64,000 bases of DNA from an uncultured Succinivibrionaceae bacterium (GTDB lineage: Bacteria; Pseudomonadota; Gammaproteobacteria; Enterobacterales; Succinivibrionaceae). The first letter of the stretch is position 1. Each line of letters begins with the position of its first letter. The translations under genes were made by a program, and so were the position numbers. The notes below the pieces were generated by a model that saw only the letters and a list, made by a program, of their open reading frames with translations, ran no database searches and was not told the origin of the DNA. Where the stretch lies: the NCBI GenBank assembly GCA_944390105.1, contig CALXOV010000039.1, forward strand, positions 1-64,000, given 5' to 3'. This document shows, piece by piece, positions 35,408-43,825 of the stretch.

Positions 35408-36387
35408 CAGGATTGCTGGAAGGTGTGGTAGCTGAGCAGACTAAACTCACGGCTTTGGACAAGCGCAAGGCCGCTTTTGCCTCAGATCCCAATACCGTAA
35501 GCTTTGCCTCCAATATGCTCTTTGGGCGCAAGAGTGAGAAGATCAGGGAAATTAAGCTTGATGACATTGAAATAGGCGCGCAGGTGCGCCGCACTTTTTC
35601 AGAAACGGAAACAGCTGAACTTGCCGAGAGCATAAAAGAGCACGGACTGCTGCAGCCGGTGACGGTTTACGCTATTGAGAACAACAGATTTCATTTAGTC
35701 TGCGGTGAAAAGCGCTGCCGCGCCTGCAGACTGGCAGGACTTACCGCCATCACGGCATACATTATCAGTCCGCCCAAAAATGATATAGAGCTCATTGCTC
35801 TGCAGATCATAGAAAATCTGCATCGTTCCAATCCTCCTACCTTTGAGATCGCATCTGCCGTCAGCAAAATGGAGCAGTCCGGGCTGAAGGTTGAGCAGAT
35901 CACGGAGATGATCTCATGCAGCAGGGAGTTCGTCTTTCAGCTGCTGCGCTTTGACAAGCTGAGTGCTTTGGAAAAAGAACGCTTTGCTGACTGTTCAAAG
36001 CAGTTTTTACTGCGGTACTGTCAGTTAAAGAATAAAGCTCCAGAAGCTGCGGCCAAGATCTTGGAAGCTGCTGAAAAAGAAGAGCGGGAAGAAATCTACC
36101 GCATGGCTGAGACCGCCCTTGCGGCTTTGCAGCGTGAGAATAAACCGAGCGGAGGCAAATCCGGTACGAACGGCGCTAAAGACGGTTCGCGGATAAAAAT
36201 CAGCCTAAACCTGCATGATCTTGATAAAATAACTCCGGCAGCATCAGACATGTACCGCACGTATATGGATGAACACCCCGATGAAACAGAGCAAAGCTTG
36301 ATGATGAAGGCTTTGTCTTTTTATCTTAATTCCCTCAAAGGAAGCGGCGATTTTGGAGCAGGAAGCAGAGCAGAGTCAGAAGTATGA
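35404..36387 (+). CDS. parB: ParB-family partition protein
   Basis: A 327-residue CTP-dependent DNA clamp protein. The ParB/Srx domain spans about 50-140 (IKLDDIEIGAQVRR, LAESIKEHGLLQPVTVY, LVCGEKRCRACRLAG, with the GEKRxRA CTP-binding motif and ENLHRSN), followed by a helix-turn-helix (about 165-200, EQITEMISCSREFVFQLLRF) and a C-terminal dimer region. ATGA coupling to parA. The pair marks this block as plasmid-like or as a large integrative element with its own maintenance. Confidence 0.9.
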   Translation: MTGLLEGVVAEQTKLTALDKRKAAFASDPNTVSFASNMLFGRKSEKIREIKLDDIEIGAQVRRTFSETETAELAESIKEHGLLQPVTVYAIENNRFHLVCGEKRCRACRLAGLTAITAYIISPPKNDIELIALQIIENLHRSNPPTFEIASAVSKMEQSGLKVEQITEMISCSREFVFQLLRFDKLSALEKERFADCSKQFLLRYCQLKNKAPEAAAKILEAAEKEEREEIYRMAETALAALQRENKPSGGKSGTNGAKDGSRIKISLNLHDLDKITPAASDMYRTYMDEHPDETEQSLMMKALSFYLNSLKGSGDFGAGSRAESEV

Positions 36388-36838
36388 GTACCGCATCAGC
36401 GCCTTGGATGAAAGTAAGCGCATGCGCGGTGATCTCAAAATGTACAACATAAAGAGCGGTGAAATGTGCAGCCTGCCGTTTACTGCGGGCATGGCGCGCA
36501 AGTATGCCGTGATTTATCTGTTTACCTGCTATTTTGCTGAACAAGGGAAGCTTGCATGGGTAAATCAGCTGCTGCGCGTGATGGGATGGGACGGCAGTGC
36601 TGATCTGGCGGCGCGCAGACGCTGCCAGATGGCGCTGCGCCGACAGATAGTAGATCTGAAACGCGACTTCAATTTTGAGGTAGCTGCAGTAAACGGCCGC
36701 GAATTGCCGGAGCATGACGGCTCACGCTACTACAAGGTAGTAAGCTTCGGTATTTTTAATGAGGACAAACTTCTTGAGCTGCTGCGCGCCAACCGCGAGA
36801 TCTTCATCCGCATCATAGAAGAAGGGATGAAGCGCTGA
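36353..36838 (+). CDS. hypothetical protein overlapping parB
   Basis: Not recognised. 161 residues, basic, soluble. The frame starts at TTG 36353, inside the end of parB, with AAGGAAG nine bases upstream; an internal ATG at 36422 is an alternative. Overlap with parB indicates co-translation. The helical pattern with LRVMGWDGSADLAARRRCQMALRRQI may form a DNA-binding helix pair; it could be a third partition or copy-control gene. Confidence 0.55.
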   Translation: MEQEAEQSQKYEYRISALDESKRMRGDLKMYNIKSGEMCSLPFTAGMARKYAVIYLFTCYFAEQGKLAWVNQLLRVMGWDGSADLAARRRCQMALRRQIVDLKRDFNFEVAAVNGRELPEHDGSRYYKVVSFGIFNEDKLLELLRANREIFIRIIEEGMKR

Positions 36839-37104
36839 TTTCCCGTTTTCCCGAAACGTTATTTCAAACAACTCTCCGTAAATTTTCCTCAAACTTTCCA
36901 GTATTCTCCAGTACTCCCCGGTAAATCTTCAGGCAGGCTTGACTATACAAAAAACACAGTTTGCCTGTTTGTCGACTCTGCAGGTTCAACCTGCAGTTTT
37001 GACAAAAAGCAGATCGTTTGTAGAAGAGCATGATGATTTTAAATCGTTAAATTTTTGCTGTAGAGATTACACCTTGTTTTTGTGCTAAACTCTTTGTATA
37101 TCAG
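36839..37104. other. intergenic stretch upstream of the IscB element
   Basis: No gene. AT-rich towards the right, with CTGCAGGTTCAACCTGCAG, a near-perfect palindrome, at about 36980-36998 that could be an operator or parS-like site. Confidence 0.4.
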
Positions 37105-37133
37105 TTGACAAAGCCAATCATAAGCGCTATTTT
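37105..37133 (+). promoter_or_regulatory. sigma70-like promoter reading into the omega RNA
   Basis: TTGACA (37105-37110), a 17-bp spacer and TATTTT (37128-37133) predict a start near 37140, so that the transcript would begin in the guide region of the omega RNA. Inverted arms AATATCA/TGATATT (about 37135-37155) overlap the start site. Confidence 0.6.
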
Positions 37134-37151
37134 TAATATCATCATTTTTGA

Positions 37152-37420
37152 TATTAGAGGTACATAACGTCAACTACCCCCCGCCTAAAGAGGCGGGGGC
37201 TTGAAGCTGCAGAGCTTTAAGCCCAGGTTGACTAGCCTAAGTCCCGCAGGGGACTGCGCTTATCAGGAAACAGGCACCGCGGAATGTTGATCCAAGTTCC
37301 GCGCTCTGCGGTCTGTGGTAAATAAGCTCTGAAGGGTAAGGAGCTTTATGCTGCAGGCGCTAAACCCTGATAAGCCTTGGCGATGGATCACAACGTGTAT
37401 TTAACACATGGAGACATAAC
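37152..37420 (+). ncRNA. IscB omega RNA with guide
   Basis: Non-coding RNA upstream of and in the same direction as iscB, the known layout of IscB omega RNAs. The first ~16-17 nt (37152-37168, TAGAGGTACATAAC at the end) would be the guide, derived from DNA flanking the element's left end. The scaffold begins GTCAACTACCCCCCGCCT with the hairpin at 37177-37199. Further stems: AGTCCC/GGGACT (about 37238-37256) and GCGGAA/TTCCGC (about 37279-37302). 190 nt (37169-37358) recur at 41069-41257 with substitutions that keep these stems. Confidence 0.8.
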
Positions 37421-38686
37421 TTGAGAGTATATGTTTTGAACATGCGGGGAAAACCGCTGATGCCGTGCTCGCCGGCCAAGGCCAGGCATCTGCTGAAGGC
37501 CGGCAAAGCCAAAGTGGCAAGGCGCACGCCTTTTACCATACAGCTGACCATGGCCACTGGAGAGACTAAGCAGGATGTTTCTTTAGGCGTTGATGCCGGG
37601 TACAGGCATATTGGTCTTTCCGCCTCCACGCAGAAGGCTGAGCTTTATGCCTCCGAGGTGGAGTTAAGGCAGGACATCCCGGAGCTGCTGTCCGAGCGCC
37701 GGGGCTTAAGGCGGGCGCGCAGAGCGCGGAAGACGCGTTATCGTGCCCCGCGCTTTAACAACCGCGTGCACGCTAAGCGTAAAGGCTGGCTGGCCCCCTC
37801 TGTGGAGAACCGCATTAACGCCCATCTGTCGCGGATTGAGGAAGTGCTGAAAATCCTGCCCGTCACCTCCATTACCGTAGAGACGGCGGCCTTTGACCTG
37901 CAGAAGCTCAAGCATCCCGAGATTTCCGGTCAGGAATACCAGCAGGGCGAGCAGGCAGGCTTTTACAACGTGCGTGAATATGTCCTTTTCAGGGACGGTC
38001 ACGTCTGTCAGCACTGCCATGGCAAATCCAAAGACCGAGTGCTCAATGTCCATCACCTGGAGAGCAGACGCACCGGCGGCAATGCGCCGGATAATCTCAT
38101 CACCCTGTGTGAGACCTGCCATAAGCAGCTGCACAGAGGAGAGATTAAGCTGAAGGCTAAAAGGGGAGCCTCCTTTAAAGCCCCGACCTTCATGGGCATT
38201 GCAGGATGGGAAGTGCTCAGGCGCTTAAGGGCAGCGCACCCTGAGCTTAACATCTCCCATACTTACGGCTATCTTACCAAGCACAAGCGCATACAGCACG
38301 GCATGGCCAAATCGCACTGCGCTGACGCTTACTGCATTGCAGGCAATCTTAAGGCCCGGCGCCTTGAGGGGTACTTTTTCCAAAAGCAGACCCGCCGGCA
38401 CAACCGCAAAATTCATAAGCTCACTATTCTTAAGGGAGGCATCCGCAAACTCAATCAGGCCCCATACGAAATCAAAGGCTTTCGGCTGTTTGATAAGGTG
38501 CAGTATCAAGGAGAAACCGTCTTTATCTTCGGACGCAGAGCCTCAGGATATTTTGACGTGCGCCGCCTCGACGGCTCCCGCATTTCAGCAGGAGTAAGCT
38601 GCAGGAAATTAAAGCTTATCGAGAAGCGCAGAACCTATTTAACTGAAATTAGACCACAGGAGGACGGCAATTCCTCCCCCGCTTAA
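37421..38686 (+). CDS. iscB: IscB RNA-guided nuclease
   Basis: A complete 421-residue IscB, the ancestor-type relative of Cas9 that cuts DNA guided by omega RNA. PLMP domain about 1-45 (KPLMPCSPAKARHLL), RuvC-I LGVDAGYRHIGLS (D58), Arg-rich bridge helix about 92-120 (RRGLRRARRARKTRYRAPRF), RuvC-II ITVETAAFDL (E154), HNH about 196-236 (CQHC, HH at 211-212, CETCH with H234), RuvC-III SHCADAYCIA (H299, D302), and a C-terminal domain. All catalytic residues are present. The start is TTG 37421 with GGAG 8 nt upstream. The stop lies inside the right-end hairpin. Confidence 0.93.
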   Translation: MRVYVLNMRGKPLMPCSPAKARHLLKAGKAKVARRTPFTIQLTMATGETKQDVSLGVDAGYRHIGLSASTQKAELYASEVELRQDIPELLSERRGLRRARRARKTRYRAPRFNNRVHAKRKGWLAPSVENRINAHLSRIEEVLKILPVTSITVETAAFDLQKLKHPEISGQEYQQGEQAGFYNVREYVLFRDGHVCQHCHGKSKDRVLNVHHLESRRTGGNAPDNLITLCETCHKQLHRGEIKLKAKRGASFKAPTFMGIAGWEVLRRLRAAHPELNISHTYGYLTKHKRIQHGMAKSHCADAYCIAGNLKARRLEGYFFQKQTRRHNRKIHKLTILKGGIRKLNQAPYEIKGFRLFDKVQYQGETVFIFGRRASGYFDVRRLDGSRISAGVSCRKLKLIEKRRTYLTEIRPQEDGNSSPA

Positions 38687-38708
38687 GAAGCGGGGGTATC
38701 CTTGCCGT
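38664..38708 (+). terminator. right-end hairpin of the IscB element
   Basis: A nested palindrome: outer arms ACGGCAA/TTGCCGT and inner stem CCCCCGCTT/GAAGCGGGGG. It contains the iscB stop codon. It serves as the transposon end and may also stop transcription, although no T-run follows. Confidence 0.7.
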
Positions 38709-38714
38709 AAATTG

Positions 38715-39458
38715 ATGAACACAGTAAGCTCGGCAGCGTATTTCACGGCCCGCTATCAGAGCGCCAATAACCGCAGATCGCAGGGTGGTACACAGAGAGG
38801 CAGCAGGGCGGCTTTTAATGGACGCTCGGCAGGCGGCACTGGGAAATCAAACAGTGTGTACCAGTTTGTCAAGACTCTGGACAACGACGCAAAGAAGGCA
38901 GAGCAGATCCGCAGTCTCTTAGGTTTAAACCCGGTAAGTATTATTGAAACTGACGGCTTTATCGTAGCCAGGACTCCATATAATCCTGAGTTGGTACAGC
39001 AATGCAAGGCTTTGCACGGCGGCTACTGCAAGGCGCTCAAATGCTGGTTCTTTGCTATGGAGCAGAAAGATCAGGTCTGTGCGGCGGTTCAGCGCTTTTT
39101 CAGCGGCGGAGCACAGAGTGCAGCTGCACCTAAAGCTCATGGGACGGCTCAGCCGTCTCAAACGGTTCAAACGCTTAAGTCAGCGCCAGGATGCCCGTCT
39201 CCTGATTTGTCTCTTGCCCAGCTTATGCAGGTCAGCCGCGTAATGCCGCAGGGAGCAGAGTTTGCCTTTACGGAAAGTGACGGCGTAGTGTTCTGCCGGG
39301 TTCCGCTTAACAGTCCTTTTACTCAGACTGCGCGCAGCTGCGGCGGTGTTTGGATCAAAGATCTGCGCGCTTGGGCGCTTAATGCAGCCGCCCGCAGGAT
39401 CTTTGCCCCAATCTACAATCAGTTAAAGCGTGCGGCAGGTTACTATCAGCACACATGA
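38715..39458 (+). CDS. two-repeat protein abutting the IscB right end
   Basis: 247 residues. After a basic Gly/Arg/Ser-rich N-terminus (about 1-50) two similar units follow: about 85-120 (IVARTPYNPELVQQCKALHGGYCKALKCWFF) and about 190-225 (VFCRVPLNSPFTQTARSCGGVWIKDLRAWAL). The shared pattern P-x-N...GG..K.L+.W resembles the HARP-type module of SMARCAL1-like helicases, which binds DNA; the similarity is tentative. The ATG is only 7 bp after the element's right end and no ribosome site is seen, so the IscB insertion may have removed its native leader or promoter. Confidence 0.5.
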   Translation: MNTVSSAAYFTARYQSANNRRSQGGTQRGSRAAFNGRSAGGTGKSNSVYQFVKTLDNDAKKAEQIRSLLGLNPVSIIETDGFIVARTPYNPELVQQCKALHGGYCKALKCWFFAMEQKDQVCAAVQRFFSGGAQSAAAPKAHGTAQPSQTVQTLKSAPGCPSPDLSLAQLMQVSRVMPQGAEFAFTESDGVVFCRVPLNSPFTQTARSCGGVWIKDLRAWALNAAARRIFAPIYNQLKRAAGYYQHT

Positions 39459-39685
39459 GAAACGATTATGTACCTCAATAAAGGCAGAGCGTGAACTCTG
39501 CCTTGCTTAAAAGCAGGGAATGTCATGCATGGTTTTGCTGGGTGGAGTCATCGTATCTGTGTCAGTGATTTTTAGGTGAGAGCCGATTTCTACGGAGGAA
39601 GCTCATTGGTGCAGTCCGGTGACGGGCATAACATCGGTAAAACTGCAGAAGCTGGAAACGAATGGAACTAACAAGGTGAAAAACA
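39459..39685. other. short intergenic stretch
   Basis: No gene. Contains AAAGGCAGAGC and CTCTGCCTT inverted arms near 39481-39505, a probable terminator-like hairpin after the 38715 gene. Confidence 0.4.
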
Positions 39686-40087
39686 ATGGACATTGACCAC
39701 AGCTTAGAAGACATCGCAAGCCTGTGCCGCACAGCTGAGCTTTGCATTGAAGATCTAAATATTGACGCGGTTATTTTTCAAGCATCTATTATTCTGCACT
39801 CTTACCGTAAGCCTGAATTATGGAAAGATGTTAAGCAGGCGGCAGGCTACGGCCAGCGCCTGCTTAAGCTATATCAGGAGTGCTGGGATTTCTGTCACAG
39901 CGAAACTGCAGCAGGACTTCCAGACTTTGTACGCAGCCAGTGTAAGGATGGGCTTGAGCATCTAAGAACGCTTCTAATAGAAGACGGATATGTGGCGCTG
40001 TGCCTTGAACACGGCCAGGAGCTTAACCATCCGGAGCTGCAGGATTTATATGCGGCACGGGGCAATGAAGAAATGGGGAACAAATAA
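39686..40087 (+). CDS. hypothetical protein, 133 aa
   Basis: Not recognised. Soluble, acidic and helical, with several cysteines. AAGGTG precedes the ATG at a good distance. The stop overlaps the ATG of the next gene by one base, starting a three-gene coupled run (39686-41027). Confidence 0.55.
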   Translation: MDIDHSLEDIASLCRTAELCIEDLNIDAVIFQASIILHSYRKPELWKDVKQAAGYGQRLLKLYQECWDFCHSETAAGLPDFVRSQCKDGLEHLRTLLIEDGYVALCLEHGQELNHPELQDLYAARGNEEMGNK

Positions 40088-40602
40088 TGCGCATACTCCT
40101 TGCTTTGTCTTATAACTCGCTGGCTTCCCTGCTTTTATCCATGCTGTGGGCCAGTCCAATTTGTTATTTAATTTGTACTGAACGGATTAAGGTAGATCCC
40201 TGCACCCTTTATGGAATCGCTGCGGTTGTGGCGATTCAATTTCTTAACCTGACTGTGCACTCCGGAGTGTTCACAAAATTTGCCAAGATCATTACTGCAC
40301 AAAAGCGCAATAAAGCACTCAAAGAGCTTATGGGGCCGGAGTGGGACTCGGCTTATATCATCTTAAGTAAAGGATTGACAGGGGCTGGGATCAATCTGCT
40401 GCTCTGCGTTCTTACGCTGGCGCTGCAGTGGGTGCTCAGAGATGCGCTGCATGAGTATGTACTGATTGGTGAAGTCTGCTTTGTTGCGGTGCTGATCTGT
40501 CTGGCTGGAGTGCAGATCATATCCTGCAGCTTTATTAGTTTGAAACTTGGTTCTTTGAACATAGAGGCTCTGCGCATGGAGCTTAAGGGTAAAAAGCTAT
40601 GA
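40087..40602 (+). CDS. hypothetical multi-pass membrane protein, 171 aa
   Basis: Not recognised. Four hydrophobic segments: about 8-30, 38-60, 98-118 and 125-148. Its start overlaps the stop of the preceding gene (TAATG) and its end overlaps the next (ATGA). A soluble-membrane-soluble triplet of this kind may be an immunity, stress or surface module, but there is no direct evidence. Confidence 0.55.
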   Translation: MRILLALSYNSLASLLLSMLWASPICYLICTERIKVDPCTLYGIAAVVAIQFLNLTVHSGVFTKFAKIITAQKRNKALKELMGPEWDSAYIILSKGLTGAGINLLLCVLTLALQWVLRDALHEYVLIGEVCFVAVLICLAGVQIISCSFISLKLGSLNIEALRMELKGKKL

Positions 40603-41027
40603 CCAATAAAGAGCTTAAGAAACTGCTGGATAAACTGCCTGACAGTACTGAAATCGGTCTTAACGTGCTTACCGATGTGGGGACGGAATTTTGGAGTCTG
40701 AGCATGGCAAAAGTGATGCACATGGACGGCGGTGAGACGCTGGCGCTGGGGCAGATCCGCCTGCGCAAAGCGCTGCCATCGCGCGTACTGCTGAAAGTTG
40801 ATAATCCCGGCGCAGACGGCATAGACGTTGATCCGGACGGCGTAATTGATCGGGTGCGGGCCCGCTATGCTTTTGACGAAGACGATGTGAAGAACTCCTC
40901 GCCTGAAGATCTGCAGGTGCTGATGCTGGGAGCCGTACGCAAAGATCTGCAGGAGCTGGTACGGCTGAATGACGATCTGCTGCGGCTTTACAACAACAAA
41001 AAGCTCACTGAGCGCTTTAAGGTGTAG
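40599..41027 (+). CDS. hypothetical protein, 142 aa
   Basis: Not recognised. Soluble, mixed alpha/beta with an acidic linker (PDGVIDRVRARYAFDEDDVKNSSPEDL) and a C-terminal helix. ATGA-coupled to the membrane protein upstream. Its TAG stop lies 41 bp ahead of the orphan omega RNA scaffold. Confidence 0.55.
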   Translation: MTNKELKKLLDKLPDSTEIGLNVLTDVGTEFWSLSMAKVMHMDGGETLALGQIRLRKALPSRVLLKVDNPGADGIDVDPDGVIDRVRARYAFDEDDVKNSSPEDLQVLMLGAVRKDLQELVRLNDDLLRLYNNKKLTERFKV

Positions 41028-41051
41028 GACCTAGGCTAACATCCTTAATAT

Positions 41052-41257
41052 TTGTTACTTTCGGAGAAGTCAACTACCCCCGCCTAAAGAGGCGGGGGCT
41101 TGAAGCTGCAGAGCTTTAAGCCCAGGTTGACCAGCCTTAGTCCTTAAAGGGACTGCGCTTATCAGGAAACAGGCACCGCGGGATGTTGATCCAAGTTCCG
41201 CGCTCTGCGGTCTGCGGCAACAAAGCTCTGAAGGGTAAGGAGCTTTATGCTGCAGGC
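41052..41257 (+). ncRNA. orphan omega RNA without IscB
   Basis: 41069-41257 repeats 37169-37358, beginning GTCAACTACCCCCGCCTAAA and ending GCTTTATGCTGCAGGC. Sequence on both sides is unrelated, so the guide position (41052-41068, ending TTACTTTCGGAGAA) differs. Differences keep pairing: AGTCCC/GGGACT becomes AGTCCT/GGGACT with a changed loop, and GCGGAA/TTCCGC becomes GCGGGA/TTCCGC. No iscB and no right-end hairpin follow. It could give the IscB at 37.4 kb a second guide in trans, or be a decayed element end. Confidence 0.75.
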
Positions 41258-41362
41258 CGAAGATTTTGCCGGTAAGCTGACTGACATACAGGCGCATTAA
41301 GAGAGCAGCGGTGCTCAGACAGCAGACTGTGTACAGAAGTTGATCGTTATAAAGGGGAAACT

Positions 41363-41722
41363 ATGAGCTTAATCTTTGCATCTGTCTTTGTCGGTCTGCT
41401 GCTGTGGTTTATAAGTCACGTTATTGCCGGAAAAACAGCTTATGCGGCATTTCATCGCGCCTTGCGCTCCGGCTCGCAGCTAAGCTGTGTGCGTCGGCTG
41501 TTTTTCTGGTCAAAAACGCTGTTCCTTGTCCTCTGCGTCTTAAGCTTGGGAATTCTGGCAGTGGCGGAGGTGCATCTGCCTCATGACGCGGAGTTCACGC
41601 TGGCGCATTTTGTGCTGATGCTCCCTATAGCCTTTGCCTTGAGTTTCTGTTTAGAGCTCTCTTTGAGCTTTAGGCGCATATATCTCAGACTCATGCGGCA
41701 GCGCAGGCTTAGAGGGCGCTGA
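41363..41722 (+). CDS. hypothetical membrane protein, 119 aa
   Basis: Not recognised. Three hydrophobic segments (about 2-20, 45-67, 78-100) and a basic C-terminal tail. AAGGGGAAA precedes the ATG. It is 50 bp ahead of the helicase gene in the same direction. Confidence 0.55.
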   Translation: MSLIFASVFVGLLLWFISHVIAGKTAYAAFHRALRSGSQLSCVRRLFFWSKTLFLVLCVLSLGILAVAEVHLPHDAEFTLAHFVLMLPIAFALSFCLELSLSFRRIYLRLMRQRRLRGR

Positions 41723-41771
41723 GATCTTATTCTCATTTGCTTCCCCCATCGTTTATTCCTTAATTTTCATT

Positions 41772-43178
41772 ATGCTTACTGCTGAACAGCAGACTATAGT
41801 AAAGGCCGCGTCTCAATTAGCGCCTCGGGAAACGCTCAAAATTGAAGCCTGTGCAGGTTCAGGCAAGACCTCTGTACTTATCGAGATTGCCAAAGCTAAT
41901 CCCCAGGCGCGTTTTTTATATCTGGCCTTTAATCGCTCCATTGTCGCTGAGGCTAAAGAGCGCTTTCCCCAAAACGTCAAAATCTACACCACGCATGGGC
42001 TGGCGTATTACTGGTATGCCTATACATACGGCACAAAGCGTCTGCAGAACATTAAACCGACGCTTAGAATTTTTGACCTCAAAGAGATTTTCCAGACTCT
42101 GGACAACAAAGAGCTCAATCAATTGCTGCTGCGCTGGCGTGCCTTCTGCTGTTCTGCGGCAAAAGAGCCGACTGATGAACAGATGGCTGCAATGTTTCAG
42201 GCTGTGCAGGACGGAAGGCTGCCGATGACGCACGATTTTTACCTTAAGTGCTATCAGCTTTTCTGCAAACCGAAATTCCGCAATTACGAGTACGTGCTGC
42301 TTGACGAAGCACAGGACAGCAATGCAGTAACTTTGGCTGTTTTTACGGACAATAACTGCCGCAGGATCTTGGTAGGCGACAGCCATCAATCCATCTACGG
42401 CTTTCGCGGCTCCATTAACGCCATGAGCATCATTGCCGCCGAAAGAACGCTGCATTTATCCCGCTCTTTCAGAACTGTGCAGCCAATCTTAGATCAAGCC
42501 AACTTTTTCTTAAGGCGTTTTGCTTCAGACAAGGACAGCGTGGTGCCGATGACTTCCGGTGTTTTGCAGCAGAGCGCAGAGAAACAGAGCTTTGCTAAGA
42601 TCTTCCGCACTAACGCGGCGATCATCAGCGAGCTTGACGCCATGGCGCAGTCCCAAGAGTACAGCTGGCATCTGCAGCGGCCTGCCGATGCAATCTTCAG
42701 CTGTGCCCTCAGCCTTTTGGCTTTCAAAGAGCGGCGTTTTAAAGATCTTGGTCCAACTTACGGCTGGCTTAAGCGATTCCAGAGTCTGGAAAATCTTGAA
42801 GACTACGCTGAGGAATGTGCGGATGTAGAGATCCTGCAGAATCTCAAGCTGCTTAAAAATCCTGATTTAGGCTCAAAGCTGCCGCAGCTTTATGCCAAAG
42901 CCGAAAGACTTGCTGCTAATGTACAGTCTCGGTGTGTGCTGACAACGGCGCACAGCGCCAAAGGCTTGGAGTGGGACAATGTAACGCTTGCTGATGATTT
43001 TCCCGATTTGGCAGAGGCGTATGAGAAGTCAGGGCAGAAAAAGAAGCGCGGAGAGCGGTCAATGACGCTCCAGGAATTTGAGCAGGAGCTGAATTTGTAT
43101 TACGTAGCACTGACGCGGGCCAAATATGATTTGATTGATCTCAGCCCGAACGGAAAATACTATGCCTCATATTGTTAG
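41772..43178 (+). CDS. UvrD/Rep-like superfamily I DNA helicase
   Basis: A 468-residue SF1A helicase. Motifs in order: Q-motif region LTAEQQTIV, Walker A ACAGSGKTSVL (about 27-37), Ia YLAFNRSIV, II VLLDEAQDSN (about 177), III GDSHQSIYGFRGS, V TAHSAKGLEWDNV (about 392) and VI YYVALTRAKYDL. It is shorter than UvrD (720) and resembles the compact FBH1-like or element-encoded helicases. Possibly acts in element replication or repair with the RecT-like protein. No nuclease domain is seen. Confidence 0.85.
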   Translation: MLTAEQQTIVKAASQLAPRETLKIEACAGSGKTSVLIEIAKANPQARFLYLAFNRSIVAEAKERFPQNVKIYTTHGLAYYWYAYTYGTKRLQNIKPTLRIFDLKEIFQTLDNKELNQLLLRWRAFCCSAAKEPTDEQMAAMFQAVQDGRLPMTHDFYLKCYQLFCKPKFRNYEYVLLDEAQDSNAVTLAVFTDNNCRRILVGDSHQSIYGFRGSINAMSIIAAERTLHLSRSFRTVQPILDQANFFLRRFASDKDSVVPMTSGVLQQSAEKQSFAKIFRTNAAIISELDAMAQSQEYSWHLQRPADAIFSCALSLLAFKERRFKDLGPTYGWLKRFQSLENLEDYAEECADVEILQNLKLLKNPDLGSKLPQLYAKAERLAANVQSRCVLTTAHSAKGLEWDNVTLADDFPDLAEAYEKSGQKKKRGERSMTLQEFEQELNLYYVALTRAKYDLIDLSPNGKYYASYC

Positions 43179-43241
43179 ATATATCACTCCAGATTGCAAC
43201 CGGTTTGGGCGGAACGCTGGCTGCATAAAATTACTTTTGTA

Positions 43242-43547
43242 CTAACGTGATAGAGCAGCAGGCGAGACTAACGGCATGAGTTTGGAAAAATCAAATTTTT
43301 GCTCTGCTTGCCACACATCGTAGTCTGCCTGCATAGCCAGCCACATTTCAGCATCAGGACCGGGCAGGACTTTAGAGATCCGAATAGCTAACTCTGGCGT
43401 GATTGCACTTTTTTCATTTACAAAACGGCTGATCGTTGCCTGTGATACTCCTATCCGCTCTGCAAATTCCCGGTTTGACAAATGCAATTCTTCTAAGTTT
43501 TCTTTCAGCAAAGCGCCGGGGTGCGGCGGGTTATACATTCTTCCCAT
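43242..43547 (-). CDS. higA: HigA-type antitoxin (XRE family)
   Basis: A 101-residue protein with an XRE helix-turn-helix (about 20-75: SNREFAERIGVSQATISRFVNEKSAITPELAIRIS), starting PPHPGALLKENL, the typical HigA/VapI N-terminus. It neutralises the toxin encoded directly upstream and represses the operon. Toxin-first order and one-base adjacency are characteristic of higBA. The element probably uses it for stability. Confidence 0.88.
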   Translation of the reverse strand: MGRMYNPPHPGALLKENLEELHLSNREFAERIGVSQATISRFVNEKSAITPELAIRISKVLPGPDAEMWLAMQADYDVWQAEQKFDFSKLMPLVSPAALSR

Positions 43548-43825
43548 CAGTGATAATCCTCATAGTTCAAAATATAAGCGTCACCATTGATAAATTCAAA
43601 GGTTATGCGCCAATTCCCGTTAACATGAATGGAGTAAGTACACTCCCTTTTTCCGTTCAGCTTATGCAGTCTGAAGCTGGGAAGGTTCAGCATTTCAATG
43701 GTTTTAGCGTTATCTATGGCCTCTAAGCGAACTCTGAGCCTTTTAGCATGAGAGGCAATAATTCCTGCAGCAGATCCGGTCTGGAAAAATACCATCAGAC
43801 CCTTGTGTTTCCAAGTTTTAATCAT
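43547..43825 (-). CDS. higB: HigB-type toxin (RelE superfamily)
   Basis: A 92-residue RelE-superfamily mRNA interferase. The pattern LPSFRLHKLNGKRECTYSIHVNGNWRITFEFINGDAYILNYEDYH is the HigB C-terminal half with its conserved Arg residues. It lies upstream of higA with abutting ends. Intact. Regulation presumably by HigA at the upstream promoter around 43830-43870. Confidence 0.88.
   Translation of the reverse strand: MIKTWKHKGLMVFFQTGSAAGIIASHAKRLRVRLEAIDNAKTIEMLNLPSFRLHKLNGKRECTYSIHVNGNWRITFEFINGDAYILNYEDYH

Larger units (their letters stand above)
37169..38708 (+). mobile_element. IscB-type IS200/IS605-like element without transposase
   Basis: Left end: hairpin CCCCCCGCCT/AGGCGGGGG at 37177-37199. 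Right end: hairpin CCCCCGCTT/GAAGCGGGGG at 38676-38696 flanked by ACGGCAA and TTGCCGT. These subterminal palindromes are typical of IS200/IS605-group and IscB elements. There is no tnpA tyrosine transposase, so mobilisation would need one in trans. It sits between the parB-linked gene and the gene at 38715. Confidence 0.75.
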
